Shown here: positions 33,405 to 44,756 of the stretch, one piece after another
Position numbering within the stretch: the stretch's first letter is position 1
How the letters are laid out: the number at the start of each line of letters is the position of its first letter
Origin: Volutella citrinella
Taxonomy: Eukaryota; Ascomycota; Sordariomycetes; Hypocreales; Nectriaceae
Assembly (NCBI GenBank): GCA_034401135.1
Contig: JAWZSP010000002.1
Span: 62,001-126,000, forward strand
Direction: 5' to 3'
Length of the DNA stretch: 64,000 nucleotides
The notes under the pieces: model-generated
Databases searched by the model: none
Seen by the model: only the letters and a program-made list of their open reading frames with translations
What the model was told of the DNA's origin: nothing
Program-made: the position numbers and the translations under genes

Positions 33405-34724
33405 CTATTCATCAACCGTCACACAGAAGTGCTGCCTTATCTCCTCTAGCATCTCGTCATCTTTCTCTTGGTCGAATGGGATGCCATGAATCTCTTCATA
33501 TTGGCCTCGGTTCCAATGGGATGGGTATTGGTGAGACTCCTTTAGTGAAGGCACCACCTTCAGCAGGTCCATACAGGTTTCGAGTTCATCCTCGACTGGC
33601 CGAGTGGCCGTCTCAATGTCTCCCACTTCTACCAGTTTCGAAATACCGCGGTAGAAACTGGCTAAATCGCCAGACCCGTTTTCCCTGTCAGACTTGCTCA
33701 AACGGGAGAGATTGGCACAGGCAGCTTCGGCGTTTGAACTCTCCAAATTATGCAGCACCTGGGCTAGTGCGGCCATTTCTGCCTTGGTGTTGCCATCTCG
33801 TACCTGGCAGTACAGGCCAATAAATGCAATGATGTCCTCTCGCGTCGGCTTTCTCCAGGGATGTCCTCCAGGTGGGACATAAATAGAACGAACCAAGATG
33901 TCCAAAGGTGTGTCGCCCCATTTGTTGCAATGCTGGATGTACAACTGGTGACAGCCGGTAAACAGGCGTGCTTCCTGAAGGTAATGAATAATTTCAACAT
34001 TTCCGTGGCCGGCCACTAGGTGCAGCAGATTATTTGAGTCGGCATCCAGGACATCTAAAAAAGCACCAGTGGCTACCAGACATCGCACAAAGGGAAGATT
34101 GTTCTTCATCAATGCCAGAGCCATTGGGGTTCGCCCTCTATCATCATGGACGTCGACATGGATGCCCTCGACCAGTGATTTAACCACCATGGGTAGCGCC
34201 TTGTCCTCTCTTTTCTTCGAAGGTTTCCACATGTCACCTAGCAAAGAGAGCGGCGGATTTAACAATATATCCCGGGCTGATGTGGATGAATGATGATCAA
34301 GCAACAGGTTCACCGCAGCTAGACTTTCTTCTTGTGCGGCTATATGCAACGCAGTCCGGCCGATCTCGTCACGTTGGTCAATACGGCAATGTGCTCGTAT
34401 TAGCTACCGCATGGATTCAGTGTTGTTGCGAATGGCGGCGACCATGAGCTGCGTCCGTCCGGCCACGTCCTTGATATTGACATCGGCTCCTGCATCGATC
34501 AGTTGCTGCGCCACGCCATCAAAGCCTTTCATCGAAGCTGTATGCAAAGGTGCGAAGCTTGTGTTGTAGAGTTCGTTTATTACCCGCTCTTTGTCGATGA
34601 CATTCATCTCGGAAAGAATGTGGTTGATTTCTTGGCCCTCGTGGATAGCTTGGTGCAATCTTGGCGGCCTTGTGCCGAGTTCGATGTCATTGTACAGCGC
34701 CACCTTCTTCAACATGTGAACCAT
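33405..34724 (-). pseudogene. Ankyrin-repeat protein, broken by an in-frame stop
   Basis: The minus strand encodes several ankyrin repeats: FAPLHTASMKGFDGVAQQLI, ADVNIKDVAGRTQLMVAAI, DEIGRTALHIAAQEESLAAV, DDRGRTPMALALMKNN and DADSNNLLHLVAGHGNVEII. The repeats run in a single frame, but a TAG at 34406-34404 interrupts one helix between ...NTESMR and LIRAHCR... No intron of correct phase can remove it. Frame 5' of the first ATG (34724) is closed by a TAG shortly upstream, so the N-terminus is also uncertain. Ankyrin proteins of this type are protein-binding scaffolds. If translated from the ATG at 34724, the product stops after ~106 residues. Confidence 0.75.
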
Positions 34725-35251
34725 CTCGTCGGTGGCATCGCGACTTTGGAATAACAACGCGGCTAACTATCTCCATGGCGATTCTCCTAAAACCCTAGCA
34801 AAGACTATTTAAATTTATGACAGCGCTACCTCTATGCAAAATGCATGCATCTGCTAAGAGGTCGGGAATTAGATATACAGATGAGATCATGAGGGCGGGG
34901 TTTTGCGATCGAGGCCTCTCACCAACACGTTCGCCCCATTAGGCATCAGTGGGGGCTTTCTTGGCTTCCTCGCAGAGCAGGGATTCTCACAATCTTACGC
35001 CAGATCTGGATAAACTGCCGGGGGGCTAAGGCACAAACACCAATGAGTTCATGGCAGCAAGCCCTCCTCAGTGATGAATGTGTAAATATTGATATCTTAT
35101 TGACTCAATTGATCAGACAGATGAAAAGCGCTAACATCTTGTGCGTACTATACATAATATACCACCAGTCTATATATAAACTCCTCTCCGTTTTCCGTTT
35201 CAATATACAGTTGACGCCTTAAACCATTGGAAAAAGCCATTGCTCCGTTTT
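34725..35251. other. Intergenic, A/T-rich
   Basis: Upstream of the ankyrin pseudogene and downstream of the GT32 gene. A plus-strand TATATATAAA at 35171-35180 has no recognisable gene after it. GAGGGCGGGGTTTT near 34891 echoes the GCGGGGTT words at 29.8 kb. Confidence 0.45.
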
Positions 35252-36574
35252 TTATTTACCCTCCTCCGTATCGTCGAGATTCACGATGCCCTGCTTCAGC
35301 ATCTCCCTGACGGCGGGATACACAGCGCGGTGGATGTTGCTGCGTCGCTCAATGACGGCACTGGGGAAGATGCCATCCTTGTCGAAGCCGTTGAAGGCGT
35401 GCAGCAAGTAGCTGCAGGACCAGTCGCGGGCCCATTCGGGCCTCTCGGCCTGGTAGTCCAGCTCCGGGAGGCTCTCTATTAGGGCGGCCTTGGCCTCGTC
35501 CGACTGGGGCTTGTCAATCTTCTTGACGTCGTCGTGTAGCTTGAAGAGGTGGTCGACATCCTGGGGGAACCAGCCCTGGGGTGCGAGGGCGATCTGCTTG
35601 AGGACGAGGGTCTCGCACTCGTAGCCGTCCTGGAAGGGCCTGACGACCTTGGACATCTTCTCGTCGCTGTGGGTCAGCCACTTGCCGTCGTAGACCTCGT
35701 GCATGCCCTTGAGCCAGGCGGAGATCATCTTGCCGCCCTTGATGGACATGAAGGTGCCGCTCTGCATGTCTCCGGTGCAGCCGCGGCCGCCGACAAAGGC
35801 GAAGCCGCGCTCGCGGAGGTGCTTGATGTCGTAGAGCGGGAAGACGTCGACGTCAATGTAGACGCCGCCAAAGTCGTGGACGGCCTGGACGCGCACAAAG
35901 TCGGAGCGGTGGGCGAGGTTGTCGAGCTTCTTGCCGTTGCCGGCGTGGGTGGGCGCCTCGACCTGGTTGACGACCATGTTGGGGAGGTTGAGGAGCAGCT
36001 TGCTCCATTTGCCCGACTCGCCGTTCTTGGCGCGTTCGATGGAGGTGTTGTTGGCGTTGGTGTGCCAGTATAATTTCTCGGGCTTCCAGTAGTGGTGCGC
36101 AGACCACACGCTGAGGAACTGGCTAAATGTGATTTCGATTTCGTGGCCGGGATCGTCGTAGACGTATGCGAAGTGGGCGATGTTGGGGATGGTGTGCTTG
36201 ACGGTGCTCTTGGCGGGGTCGCACACGAACGGCGACGACTCCTCGAGGTCGCAATGGTTGGCGGGTCGCAGGATGCCATCCCAGAGCGGCGGGTTGCTGT
36301 GTTCGTCGTTGTGCTCGTCGCTGTGTTGGTCGGAGTGTTGTTGATCGGGATGCTGGTCGGTGTGATTGTTGCCGTGCTCGACGGCGGCGCTGCCGGGGCT
36401 ACTGACGATGGCGGTGTCGCTGTGCATCCATAGCAAGGCCAGCCCGTTGAGGGTGAGCAGCGCGAAGACGGCGGCGGCGATGATGGCTGGGCGTCCAGGC
36501 CTACTCCAGGAGCCGCCAAAGTAGGTGGTGCGGGCGCCTGTCCCGTCCGTTGACGTGGGAAGTAATTGATACAT
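35252..36574 (-). CDS. Glycosyltransferase family 32 (OCH1-like) type II membrane protein, 440 aa
   Basis: Intronless. A short cytosolic N-terminus is followed by a signal anchor (residues ~30-50, AIIAAAVFALLTLNGLALLW), which places the catalytic part in the Golgi lumen. Residues 67-94 form a His/Asp/Gln/Glu-rich low-complexity stalk. The catalytic domain has IPNIAHFAYVYDD, the DFGGVYIDVDVFPLYD block with the DVD metal/sugar-nucleotide motif at 241-243, and HAFNGFD near the end. GT32 members transfer mannose or other hexoses to protein-linked or lipid glycans; the exact linkage is unknown. I chose the ATG at 36574 over the in-frame ATG at 36649 because the extra 25 residues are encoded by low-complexity 5' sequence. 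Confidence 0.87.
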   Translation of the reverse strand: MYQLLPTSTDGTGARTTYFGGSWSRPGRPAIIAAAVFALLTLNGLALLWMHSDTAIVSSPGSAAVEHGNNHTDQHPDQQHSDQHSDEHNDEHSNPPLWDGILRPANHCDLEESSPFVCDPAKSTVKHTIPNIAHFAYVYDDPGHEIEITFSQFLSVWSAHHYWKPEKLYWHTNANNTSIERAKNGESGKWSKLLLNLPNMVVNQVEAPTHAGNGKKLDNLAHRSDFVRVQAVHDFGGVYIDVDVFPLYDIKHLRERGFAFVGGRGCTGDMQSGTFMSIKGGKMISAWLKGMHEVYDGKWLTHSDEKMSKVVRPFQDGYECETLVLKQIALAPQGWFPQDVDHLFKLHDDVKKIDKPQSDEAKAALIESLPELDYQAERPEWARDWSCSYLLHAFNGFDKDGIFPSAVIERRSNIHRAVYPAVREMLKQGIVNLDDTEEGK

Positions 36575-37797
36575 GGCTGGTTGGGCTGGCTGGCTGGCTT
36601 GGCGTTGCTTGGCTGACGGCAGGCTGGGAACAAGCAAGCAAGCAAGCAAGCAGGCCGAGGGGAGGGACGGACGGACGGACGGACGGGGTATTATGGAGGG
36701 AGAATGGAGAAATGATGAAGCAATGGCGAAAGGCCAGCGAGCAAGACGGACAATAATTACTGGGCGGCACTGCGGCAGGGAGGGGCCGTCTCAGAGAGGC
36801 ACAGAAGGTCAGAGAGACCAAGCAGCCTAGTGTATTTTTGTCACGGGTGGCTCCGGCACATGCCAATGGAAGTGGGCGGCGGCCGCCACATGTCGACGCA
36901 TGGTTAGGCTGAGACTCTGGTGTGCTGATAGCCTTCGCGACGTGGCTAATAGGATGCGTCGCTGCGTCCCAGTCCTGCGTTAGCTAATGGTCGAACCAGG
37001 ACTAGGCCCGTCCGGATACAGCTGATTAATTTCGTAGGGCAAGGTTCCGGATCCCTACAGCGCAAATAGCACCCTGATAGACTGTCGTATTATTGGGTGT
37101 GGGGATGCATGGCCTAATCCGCATACAGCCTGTAGAGTAGGGCCAGACTCAGGGTGCTGCATCTCCCATTTTTGTCGCATGGCCGTTTATTAATAGGCTA
37201 CGCTCCGTGAGGTACAGTAGACCAGATGAGATGCAAAAACATAAGAGCAAGCCGTCTATCGCTTACATTGAGTCTCTCGATACCTCGTACCGCTCCGATC
37301 AATTAGTGCGGCCGCCAAAGGATTCGCCCGCCGATGCCTATATTACGGAGGATTGCATGGGGCCGCCCCCATCATCAAATTTAGCACTGTGTCCTCAGCC
37401 AGGGACGCAACACATGGGGGCCGCCCCAGTGTCGCATCGCCCAACCGGGACTAGGCCGTTTTCTAGCGAGGGACTAGAAAGCCTTCATCTCGAGCCTCCA
37501 TGTTTCATAGAGCTTGGCCCCTGCGTTGAACCTTTGAGCCATGACAGATGATGAGGACTGATTGGTTCCGGCATTGCACTTCTATATCGAGCCGCAGAAC
37601 GTGCATCGGGCCACCGTTGACATTTGCCGCACATCCTTGGGGCCTGATGTCCCGTCAATCGGATGCTGGGCTGGGGCTAGACACGATAAGCAACTGGAAA
37701 GATCTAAATCATCACCAGGATTGTCATGCCAGTCAATGGAGACTTGTTGCTACTCTGATGTCAATATATTAACCAGCTCCTCCGAGTCCCGTCTAGA
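36575..37797. other. Intergenic: GT32 promoter and Gfo/Idh 3' flank
   Basis: 1.2 kb without a gene I can support. Apart from the microsatellites it holds several small frames (such as 37207-37551) without family-like content. Confidence 0.45.
36631..36686. repeat. Two adjacent tetranucleotide microsatellites in GT32 5' leader
   Basis: (CAAG)n at 36631-36652 and (GGAC)n at about 36665-36686, read on the plus strand. They sit 57-112 bp upstream of the GT32 ATG, i.e. probably in its 5' UTR. Confidence 0.85.
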
Positions 37798-39155
37798 CTA
37801 GCTCCAAGCGATCGTAGCCCCCTTGACATGGGACTCTCGGGCCATCTCGAGAATCTTGAGGACATCTCGGCACTGGGTAGGCTTGACCTGGAGCTCGCCC
37901 TTGCCATTGATGGTGTTCGCCAGGGCTTCATAAATACCGACCCAGCGTCCAGGGAGGGTGGGGTACTTTCCGGCATACTTCTGTGTAGCCTCGTCGAACG
38001 TCTGGTACTTAGCATCAAACTCCGCATAGGTAGAGAGCTCGCCATGCAGCTCCTCGGGCTCAGCGCCAAAAGTTGGGTCCAGAGGGTTGAGACCCGCGGC
38101 AGCCTGCTCTTCCTGAGTATCGGTCCTCCTCTGCTGGAACTGCGCGAGTTGTCAGAAATAAACTCAATGTTACGGATGCATGATGGTACATACCTTGAGG
38201 TAGGCGCCCTTTTTACCGCGAATCATGTACTTCATCTGGTGGTGCAAAGGCGAGATGACGGACGTCTTGATAGTGACTAGCAGGTTGGACTTGGGTCCAT
38301 CGTATTGGAGAATAATGGTGAATGTATCCTCAACGTCACTCTCGATGCCGCGCTGGGTGCGGTAAAAGGCTGTGACCGACTTGGGTTGTCCAAACAGGAG
38401 GACGGCTTGGTCGACGCTGTGTGTTCCTTGATGCATGTGAGAAGAGAAGCCGAGTGAAATGATGGGGGATCCAGCCACTGACCAAGTCCGTACGACATGC
38501 CGGAGCCGGGTGTGTATTCCTTCTGTGTCATCATGTGCAGCCAAGGTGCGTTCTCAAAATCGTAGTGAATCTCGGCTTCAGCAATCTCGCCAAGGGCATC
38601 GGCGGCAATGAGCTTTCGCAGAGTTTGGAAATCGCCGTCCTTGTTTCACATTAGTACCCTTATCAGTAAGTCGCCGGCACGAGCTGCTTACCCATCGGCG
38701 GTTCTGGTAGCAAGTAAGAATAAGGCCCTTTTCCTCTGAAATCTTGATGACACGGTCCGCCTCCTGCGACGTCTCGGCAAATGGCTTGTCGACGATGACT
38801 GCCCGGGCTGTGTTAGCCGCTGTCCGGATGATTTGCTAGTGATGCAATACGAACCGTGCTTTCCCGCCAGCAGGGCCTGCTCGGCGAATTTCATGTGAGT
38901 ATCGCCACGGGTTACAACGACGACAAGCTGGATCTCGGCATCGGCGAAGAAAGACTCAGCAGTCTGGTAGTGTCGAATGCCGGGCAGATCCACGGTGCAG
39001 TGGGAGCCCTTGGGAGCAGTCGCCGGATCACTCGGGGCAGCTGCACGCTGCATCACAGCCACGACCTCGAGATCGGGGACGGACTTGATGAAGGGCAAGT
39101 GGAAGATTTTGGCAGAGTTGCCATAGCCAAAGATGCCGACCTTGATGACAGCCAT
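37798..39155 (-). CDS. Gfo/Idh/MocA family NAD(P)-dependent oxidoreductase, 382 aa
   Basis: Five exons: 39155-38855, 38807-38692, 38639-38483, 38426-38194 and 38139-37798, all GT-AG. The N-terminal Rossmann fold shows VGIFGYGNSAKIFHLPFI (GxGxxx nucleotide loop), VVVVTRGDTHMKFAEQALLAGKH and AVIVDKPFAET, where DKP replaces the family's usual EKP. The C-terminal half carries the substrate-domain sheet (EAEIHYDFE, SYGLGTHSVDQAVLLFG). Members oxidise or reduce sugars, inositols, dihydrodiols or biliverdin-like compounds; the substrate here is unknown. The length is normal for the fungal group. There is no obvious functional link to the GT32 gene on the same strand. Confidence 0.92.
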
Positions 39156-40585
39156 GTTGGACCTTGTGGTGATGGATCACGTAGATGTTCAGTTCAATCA
39201 GACGAAAAAGAAGCTTCTTTTGCAGGAAGATGCCAGAGATTAATGGAACATTGGGCAGACGGCGCGCCCATAATATATACCATGACGACCAACGCTTGCT
39301 AAGCCGATTCAGACGAGGTGATGTGCTGCATGGTGATGGGCAGCGGGGTAGTATGGGGATGGCGCTGCAGGCGGGGTCGTCGGTTGGGCCTCCGCCGGGG
39401 AGTCTCGGGCGAGAGGTCCCAAGGGAGAGTATGTCGGCTAATTACATTTTGCCGTACCTACACAGTGGCTGAATGGTGCCAGAGCCCCACGCACGGCCTC
39501 CTGCCCGTACAAATACGAGTCGTAATTGGAAGCCTAGCACCCGCTAGGCGCGTTCCAGTCACAGTGCCAGCACCTCTAGCACCGTGCCTCCTTCTGGCGC
39601 GGCAACACAAGGTCAGCTTTTTCTACTATGGGTCTCATGGCGTCATTGGCATTCGCACCAAGCCACAGACTTGCATCCGAGAATTAGCCACGGTGGCGCT
39701 GTCCCCTTGGCTGGTCTGTTCATGATGCGGCTGCTACCCTGCACCTTGCCTACTAAGTGTCCAGTCCTCTGGCGTTTGCGGAATGGGATCCCTAAGGGCA
39801 AATGTTTTGTTTTGTTAATGAGTTTTATCAAAAAGATTATATATAGTGTTCACATTCATACCCGTGGTTAGAAAAACTGGCTGAGCAAAATTACCTCTGC
39901 TGACGCTCCTGAAACGGGACGAGGCAGTTCATGAGACTATACGCTGGGCGACATTCCCAGAGTCAATGATTTGGCGACCAAGTACCGCACATGGGCAGCA
40001 TCCTCAATGGACCTTTTCTCAGCAGCCAACGTCTCTTCCAACAGACACCTGCTATATGCGTCAAATCAGATGACCGACTAGGATGCCAAAGTACTTATCC
40101 AGTCAATAGAATCAGTGCGAGAGTCACCCCCTTGTCCAAGGCTAACCCCCAGCTGGCTGATTTGACGCGCTCCCCAGCGAAGTGGGCTGACGCATCTTGA
40201 CCAGGATCACGGCGGCTTGAGGGGCCGTCGTCTTCTAATTCGTGGAGCTGTCGGTGGATTGCACGAGCCTGGCATTATTTTTCGTTTCGCACCCACCCTT
40301 TCACATGGAAGGACACCAATCTACAGTTCTACACGGAATACTTGATAGAGAGAGAGAGTCGCACCAACATTCCGTGGCCGGGATATGGCCGGGGAATCCC
40401 GACTAGTTCGTCCCACGATAGCGGACCGACCCATCAGGTCCAGGTTTGCCAGTTGTTAGATCTTGGCTCAGCCCCAGTCGTTATGCATACAATAAGCGCG
40501 CACCGCCCGTCAATCTGCGGATGAACTTTGTATGCCCCAGCAAAGAACGCAACTAACTCTACTGACCCTGCAAGGAGACCGTGCT
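39156..40585. other. Intergenic, nothing recognised
   Basis: 1.4 kb separate two divergent genes. Small frames only. It contains a GA-rich run at 40346-40357. The promoters of the Gfo/Idh gene and the acyltransferase must be here. Confidence 0.45.
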
Positions 40586-42218
40586 ATGGACTTCTTCCTG
40601 AGCTGGACTCCGGTCCAGCACCGGATACCAACGGACAAGGTCGTGCCGTTGCACTACTTTGAGAAGAATCTTCTTGTGAAGGGCATGAACATGACAATCG
40701 TACTTGTGGTCGACGAAGTCCTCAATGCTCAGATTCTAAAAACTTCGCTGGAGAATCTGGTCAAGCGCAAGGGGTGGGAGAGACTGGGAGGGCGCCAAAG
40801 GAAAAATGTCAGGCTGGTTGATGTGGCTCTGGAGGAGTGCGTATCTTGTCTTTCAATGCTAACATGTGCCTAGTAGGCTGCTGGCGAGACAGAATGGCAC
40901 ATCCCTACCGTGTTCACTGAGGACCGACCACCCATCGAGTTCAAACACGTCGACCATGATATGCATTCGTTAGAGCACCCAATCGCAAAGCTGATCCCGA
41001 AGCCGTCACGCAGGCCCGCCATCGTGGCCGACCCAACAAAACTTCGCGATTTGGTGTGGGAGCCGGATTATGAACCCACAGGCGTAAACGAATACATGGC
41101 GTCGGACAGACCGGTCCTGGGGCTGCGTGTTACTTCTTTTACTGACAAGACTGTGGTTGCCTTCTATTGGCAGCATGCCGCATTCGACGCCATTGGCATC
41201 CAGTATCTTCTTCAAGGGTGGTCCAAAGTGCTCTGGGGCAAACACGATGAGATCCCCGAGCCGCTAAGCTATGAAATCGACCCCTTTGCACCGTTGGAAT
41301 CAGGTAAGCGCCCTCTAGTGGAGAAGCATATCCTGGCGGACCATATTGTCGGGCTCGGAGGCCTAATTCGATGGGGACTCCGCTATTGCGTGGATACCTT
41401 CCTACGGGCCAAAGAGCTTCGCGTAATATGCATTCCCCAGGCATATTGGCAGCCTGAACTTGACCAGGCGCTGAGAGAGCTCCGTGAAAAGGCGAAAGCG
41501 GAAGGTGGAGACGTATCCAAAGTCTTTCTAACAGAGGGCGACATTATTGCGTCCTTAATTTGGCGTTGGAGGGTCTTGTCCCTCGGGCTTGACGATGACA
41601 GATTGGTATGTTAGCGCCGAGACCAGGTTTCCCTAGCTGAAACCGACACTGACACTTGGACCCCGGCGCTAGGTTGTTGGTGGAATGGCCATGTCACTGC
41701 GCAAAGCATTCGAAGGTGACCTCATTCCCACAGAAAGCGAGCATCCTCTCCTTGGTAACGCGTGGGGGTGGGGTAATGTCCTCGTGAAGAAGCATGAATT
41801 GGCCGAGCGCCCATTGAGTTGGTTTGCTGCCCTCGTGAGACGTGCTATCAACGAGCAGGGGACCAAAGCTCAGCACGAAGCATACTATGCTATGCATCGG
41901 CAGGCGAATACGGGCCTGCCCATCAACGTGATTGGCGACAGCACCATGCTTCAACTCGGCTTGACGAATTGGTCCAAAGCGGATATATTCGGCATCGACT
42001 TTGCTCCCGCCAGGAAGAATCCCATTGCCGGCAACCCGCCCTGCAAGCCGGTGTACGCTCAAGAGAACCACGGTCCTATCAAGCCCGCCGATAGCACTTA
42101 CGTCCTGGGTAAGGACAACGAAGGGAATTATTGGGTCACGTCAACAGTACTACCTGGGCAGTGGGAGGCTTTTGAGAAGGCTATGAATGACCACTTTGAA
42201 CTGACCACGAGGAGTTGA
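40586..42218 (+). CDS. BAHD/trichothecene-acetyltransferase-like acyltransferase, 498 aa
   Basis: Exons 40586-40807, 40877-41605 and 41673-42218. The family catalytic HxxxD motif is HAAFD at residues 174-178, preceded by FYWQ. The N-terminus FLSWTPVQHRIPTDKV and the late FGIDF block stand in the places of the family pattern, the latter replacing DFGWG. This fits PF02458-type enzymes that move an acyl group from CoA to a hydroxyl or amine of a small molecule. The first intron donor is placed at AAT|GTCAGG: it gives a 69-bp intron with branch CTAAC and an RKN-A join. A closer donor would leave an unusually short 36-bp intron. An in-frame ATG at 40532 is an alternative start. Confidence 0.85.
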
Positions 42219-42627
42219 TTAATTAGTAATATTGGATGAGATATTGCCATGGAATACGGAGTTGGGTTCAATGTGGAGCCCGGGTTCAAATTTTCCATGG
42301 AAAACACACGCTTGTGGTGCGGTGAGCGGGGGGCTCATTTTGGAACATACGTTCGGTCTCCGAGATTTGTTAGGAAGTGCGGTTCGGACACTCCGTCATG
42401 TCATTAGCCGTTAAATAAACTATTCGTGCGGAAATAGTAACCCCTGCTCTGTTGTGGCCGACACCAGTCTTGGCCGAGTCTGGACCGGAGCGAGATCGTC
42501 CGGATGGTCAGCGAAATGAACAAGGACCGCCAAACGTGGGGCAGGCCATCTATATATAATCGATCGTGACGAACCATAACATTCTGGACTATTGCATGTC
42601 AGTCCCTCGCATCTGTTGTCCTTGAAT
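42219..42627. promoter_or_regulatory. Promoter of secreted metalloprotease gene
   Basis: 409 bp; a strong TATATATAAT box at 42551-42560 lies 68 bp before the ATG at 42628. No gene inside. Confidence 0.55.
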
Positions 42628-43937
42628 ATGCGCTTCTCAACTGTTACCGGCCTGGCGCTGTGCCTCGCAAACTCGGCGACCGCCGCAAACTCTGCCGCTT
42701 CCGACCTTGACCCAAGTGTCTGGGAGTCTGTCCCGTTGAACGAGCGCTCCTATGCCGATCCCATCTCCAATCCGCCAGTCAAGAGACAGAGCGGTTGGAG
42801 CCCTCCGTCCAACCTTGCGACTCCCCTGAAGCAGGTCTGGGACCACTGCAAGGCAACCTACACCGGTGGACTCTTCGGATTCAAAAACTATGGCGCAAGT
42901 AGCCCGGTTTCAGCAATCAGATACTTATGCTAACATCTGCAGTGGGACCAACTGAATGCCAACAAGGGCTACATCAACATGTGCGTTCGCTGGGAGTCCA
43001 GCACGCCCGTCACAGAGGCACAACGCGCACAGGTTGCGACTGCCGTCAACAGGTCATACCAGAAGTGGTTCAAGTGGCTCTATGGGTATGACGGATTCCC
43101 CTACACTGACATCAAGGTCAACGTCGTCGGATGGGCCGTTCGTGATCGCAACCTGCTCCAAGGGTCGACCAGCGGCATCGATGTCTACACCAACAAGGAT
43201 GGCGAGGGCGCGCCCGAATGTGCCCCGGCATGTGGCCGCTTCTTCCACCAGGACGGAAACTACGGCTCCTGCCCGGGCGGAGCTGCTCGTCACTATGACC
43301 AGTCCCTCTGGCTCACTGACGGATTTGGTGGCGGTGCTGGTGGTGATTGGGGCCAGCGAATCGGCCGCGAGTACTTTATGGGAGCTCTCAACTCTGATAG
43401 CATTCACATTCTTCTCCACGAGATGGGGCACACCTTTGGCCTTGATGACTGTAAGTTTAACCCCTTGAAACGGCAATTGGAAGAGCCATGCTAACTTTGT
43501 GTCTAGTTTATGGTACGTGAAACACCCTCGACAGCGTTTTAGTGACAAAATCCTCACACATGACAGACTGGACCCCCTCGGGCATCTCCAACTTCATCAT
43601 GCTTGCCGGTTCCTCGTCCGTCATCACCGACTTTGACGGCTGGATGCTCCGCAACTGGTGGTACGAGCTCTCCCGCAACAGGAACTGGAGCAGGTCTGGG
43701 GCAACCTCGAACCCGGTGTCAACCACGAAGGCGGGAACAAACCCAGCACCAACAAACCCATCAACTGGGACCGTGGCTCAATTTGGCCAGTGCGGCGTAA
43801 GTAGAGCGGATTTGTCTCACCAGATGGGAAATCATGCGCTAATTCGGCAACAGGGAAGTGGATATTCTGGCAGCACCAAGTGCGCATCGCCCTTCAAGTG
43901 CAACTTCGTCAACGAGTGGTACTCCCAGTGCAACTAG
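42628..43937 (+). CDS. Secreted metzincin-type metalloprotease with C-terminal CBM1, 364 aa
   Basis: Exons 42628-42894, 42943-43450, 43507-43512 (6 nt), 43567-43796 and 43854-43937. A signal peptide (residues 1-~19) is followed by a short propeptide ending in KR. The zinc site is [11 protein letters not shown] (His248, Glu249, His252, third ligand probably Asp258), i.e. the HExxHxxGxxD form. Then a Thr/Pro/Ser linker and a fungal cellulose-binding domain (AQFGQCGGSGYSG ... NEWYSQC) at the end. Intron 1 has a GC donor (GGC|GCAAGT, 48 bp), and the 6-nt exon supplies FY and part of D; both are forced by the frame. It should act outside the cell on protein near cellulose or another polysaccharide. 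A protease joined to CBM1 is uncommon. Confidence 0.88.
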
Positions 43938-44756
43938 CGAGTCGTGAAACCATTCGATGTAATTTGAATTTTGTATATTTATTTTCCGTTGGAAGGCTTT
44001 TCTGTTCGGGGACGCTTTCCAGCAACTCTGTACTTATCAAAACCACTGGTTTACAGTCCTTTTCAGCACCCACGCAGCCCTCGGGATGGATTCAAGCCGT
44101 GCGAGGAAAGCAAAAGGCCTTGATTGAAGTTGGGAATTGGGAATTGAGACATTGCTTTTCCTGTTTCACCGACAATAGGGCCGGCTTACCGCCGGATTCC
44201 GCCGCGTTCCAATCATGGCCCGATGTTCCATATCTACCACATGTGATTCTCAACACAGTCGAGACTCAGCTGTGCTTATTTTTAGCAATTCAGTCTCATA
44301 CTTTGAAACAGTGACGTGTGCGGGGTTCACATTCCACTCTGCTCAACCGCGTACTTTGTCGCCGTGAGCCTGAAAATGAACAGCCGATAGTGATAACTAG
44401 CCTGCTGAAAACCGTAATTTTGAGTAGACAGATGAGCTTTTGGTTCACATCTGTCAACATCGTCAGATTCAAAGCCCTTCTGCAGGAATTTCCTACGCCA
44501 TACAACGGCGACACAGGGAAACATTCCATCCACGGGCTCACAAAAGTCCCCAACCTGCTTCAAGGTCGTGGGAAGGGTTAAAAATAGCATTCAAGAATTG
44601 GGGGGATCTGGACGTGCTATATATGTGATCTTTACCGCCCTTTGCGCCTTGCAGAAGAGGCAACGGACAGCTCCAACTCACCTTTTCAAAATAATACCCA
44701 AGGGCAACGAAAACCACACGCTTTTGACTAAACAACAGTGCATCGACTGCAACAAG
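43938..44756. other. Intergenic: promoter of small secreted protein 1
   Basis: 819 bp without a supportable gene. TATATAT at 44618-44624 lies ~135 bp before the next ATG. Confidence 0.5.

Noticed and set aside
35171..35180. Strong plus-strand TATATATAAA
   Set aside because: No gene follows on the plus strand; only the antisense of the GT32 gene lies downstream.
35549..36073. 174-codon plus-strand frame opposite the GT32 gene
   Set aside because: Antisense shadow of the catalytic domain with Val/Ala/Asp/Gly bias.
36100..36645. Ser/Thr/Pro-rich 306-codon minus-strand frame (35725-36645) that looks mucin-like
   Set aside because: It lies inside the GT32 gene in a shifted frame; the GT32 frame has the true catalytic motifs.
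40808..40876. Alternative 36-bp first intron in the BAHD-like gene starting at GTATCT
   Set aside because: It keeps the frame but is shorter than any other intron here; the 69-bp choice fits the family better.
42281..42300. GGTTCAAAT word resembling a tRNA B box
   Set aside because: No A box, anticodon arm or acceptor stem could be folded around it.
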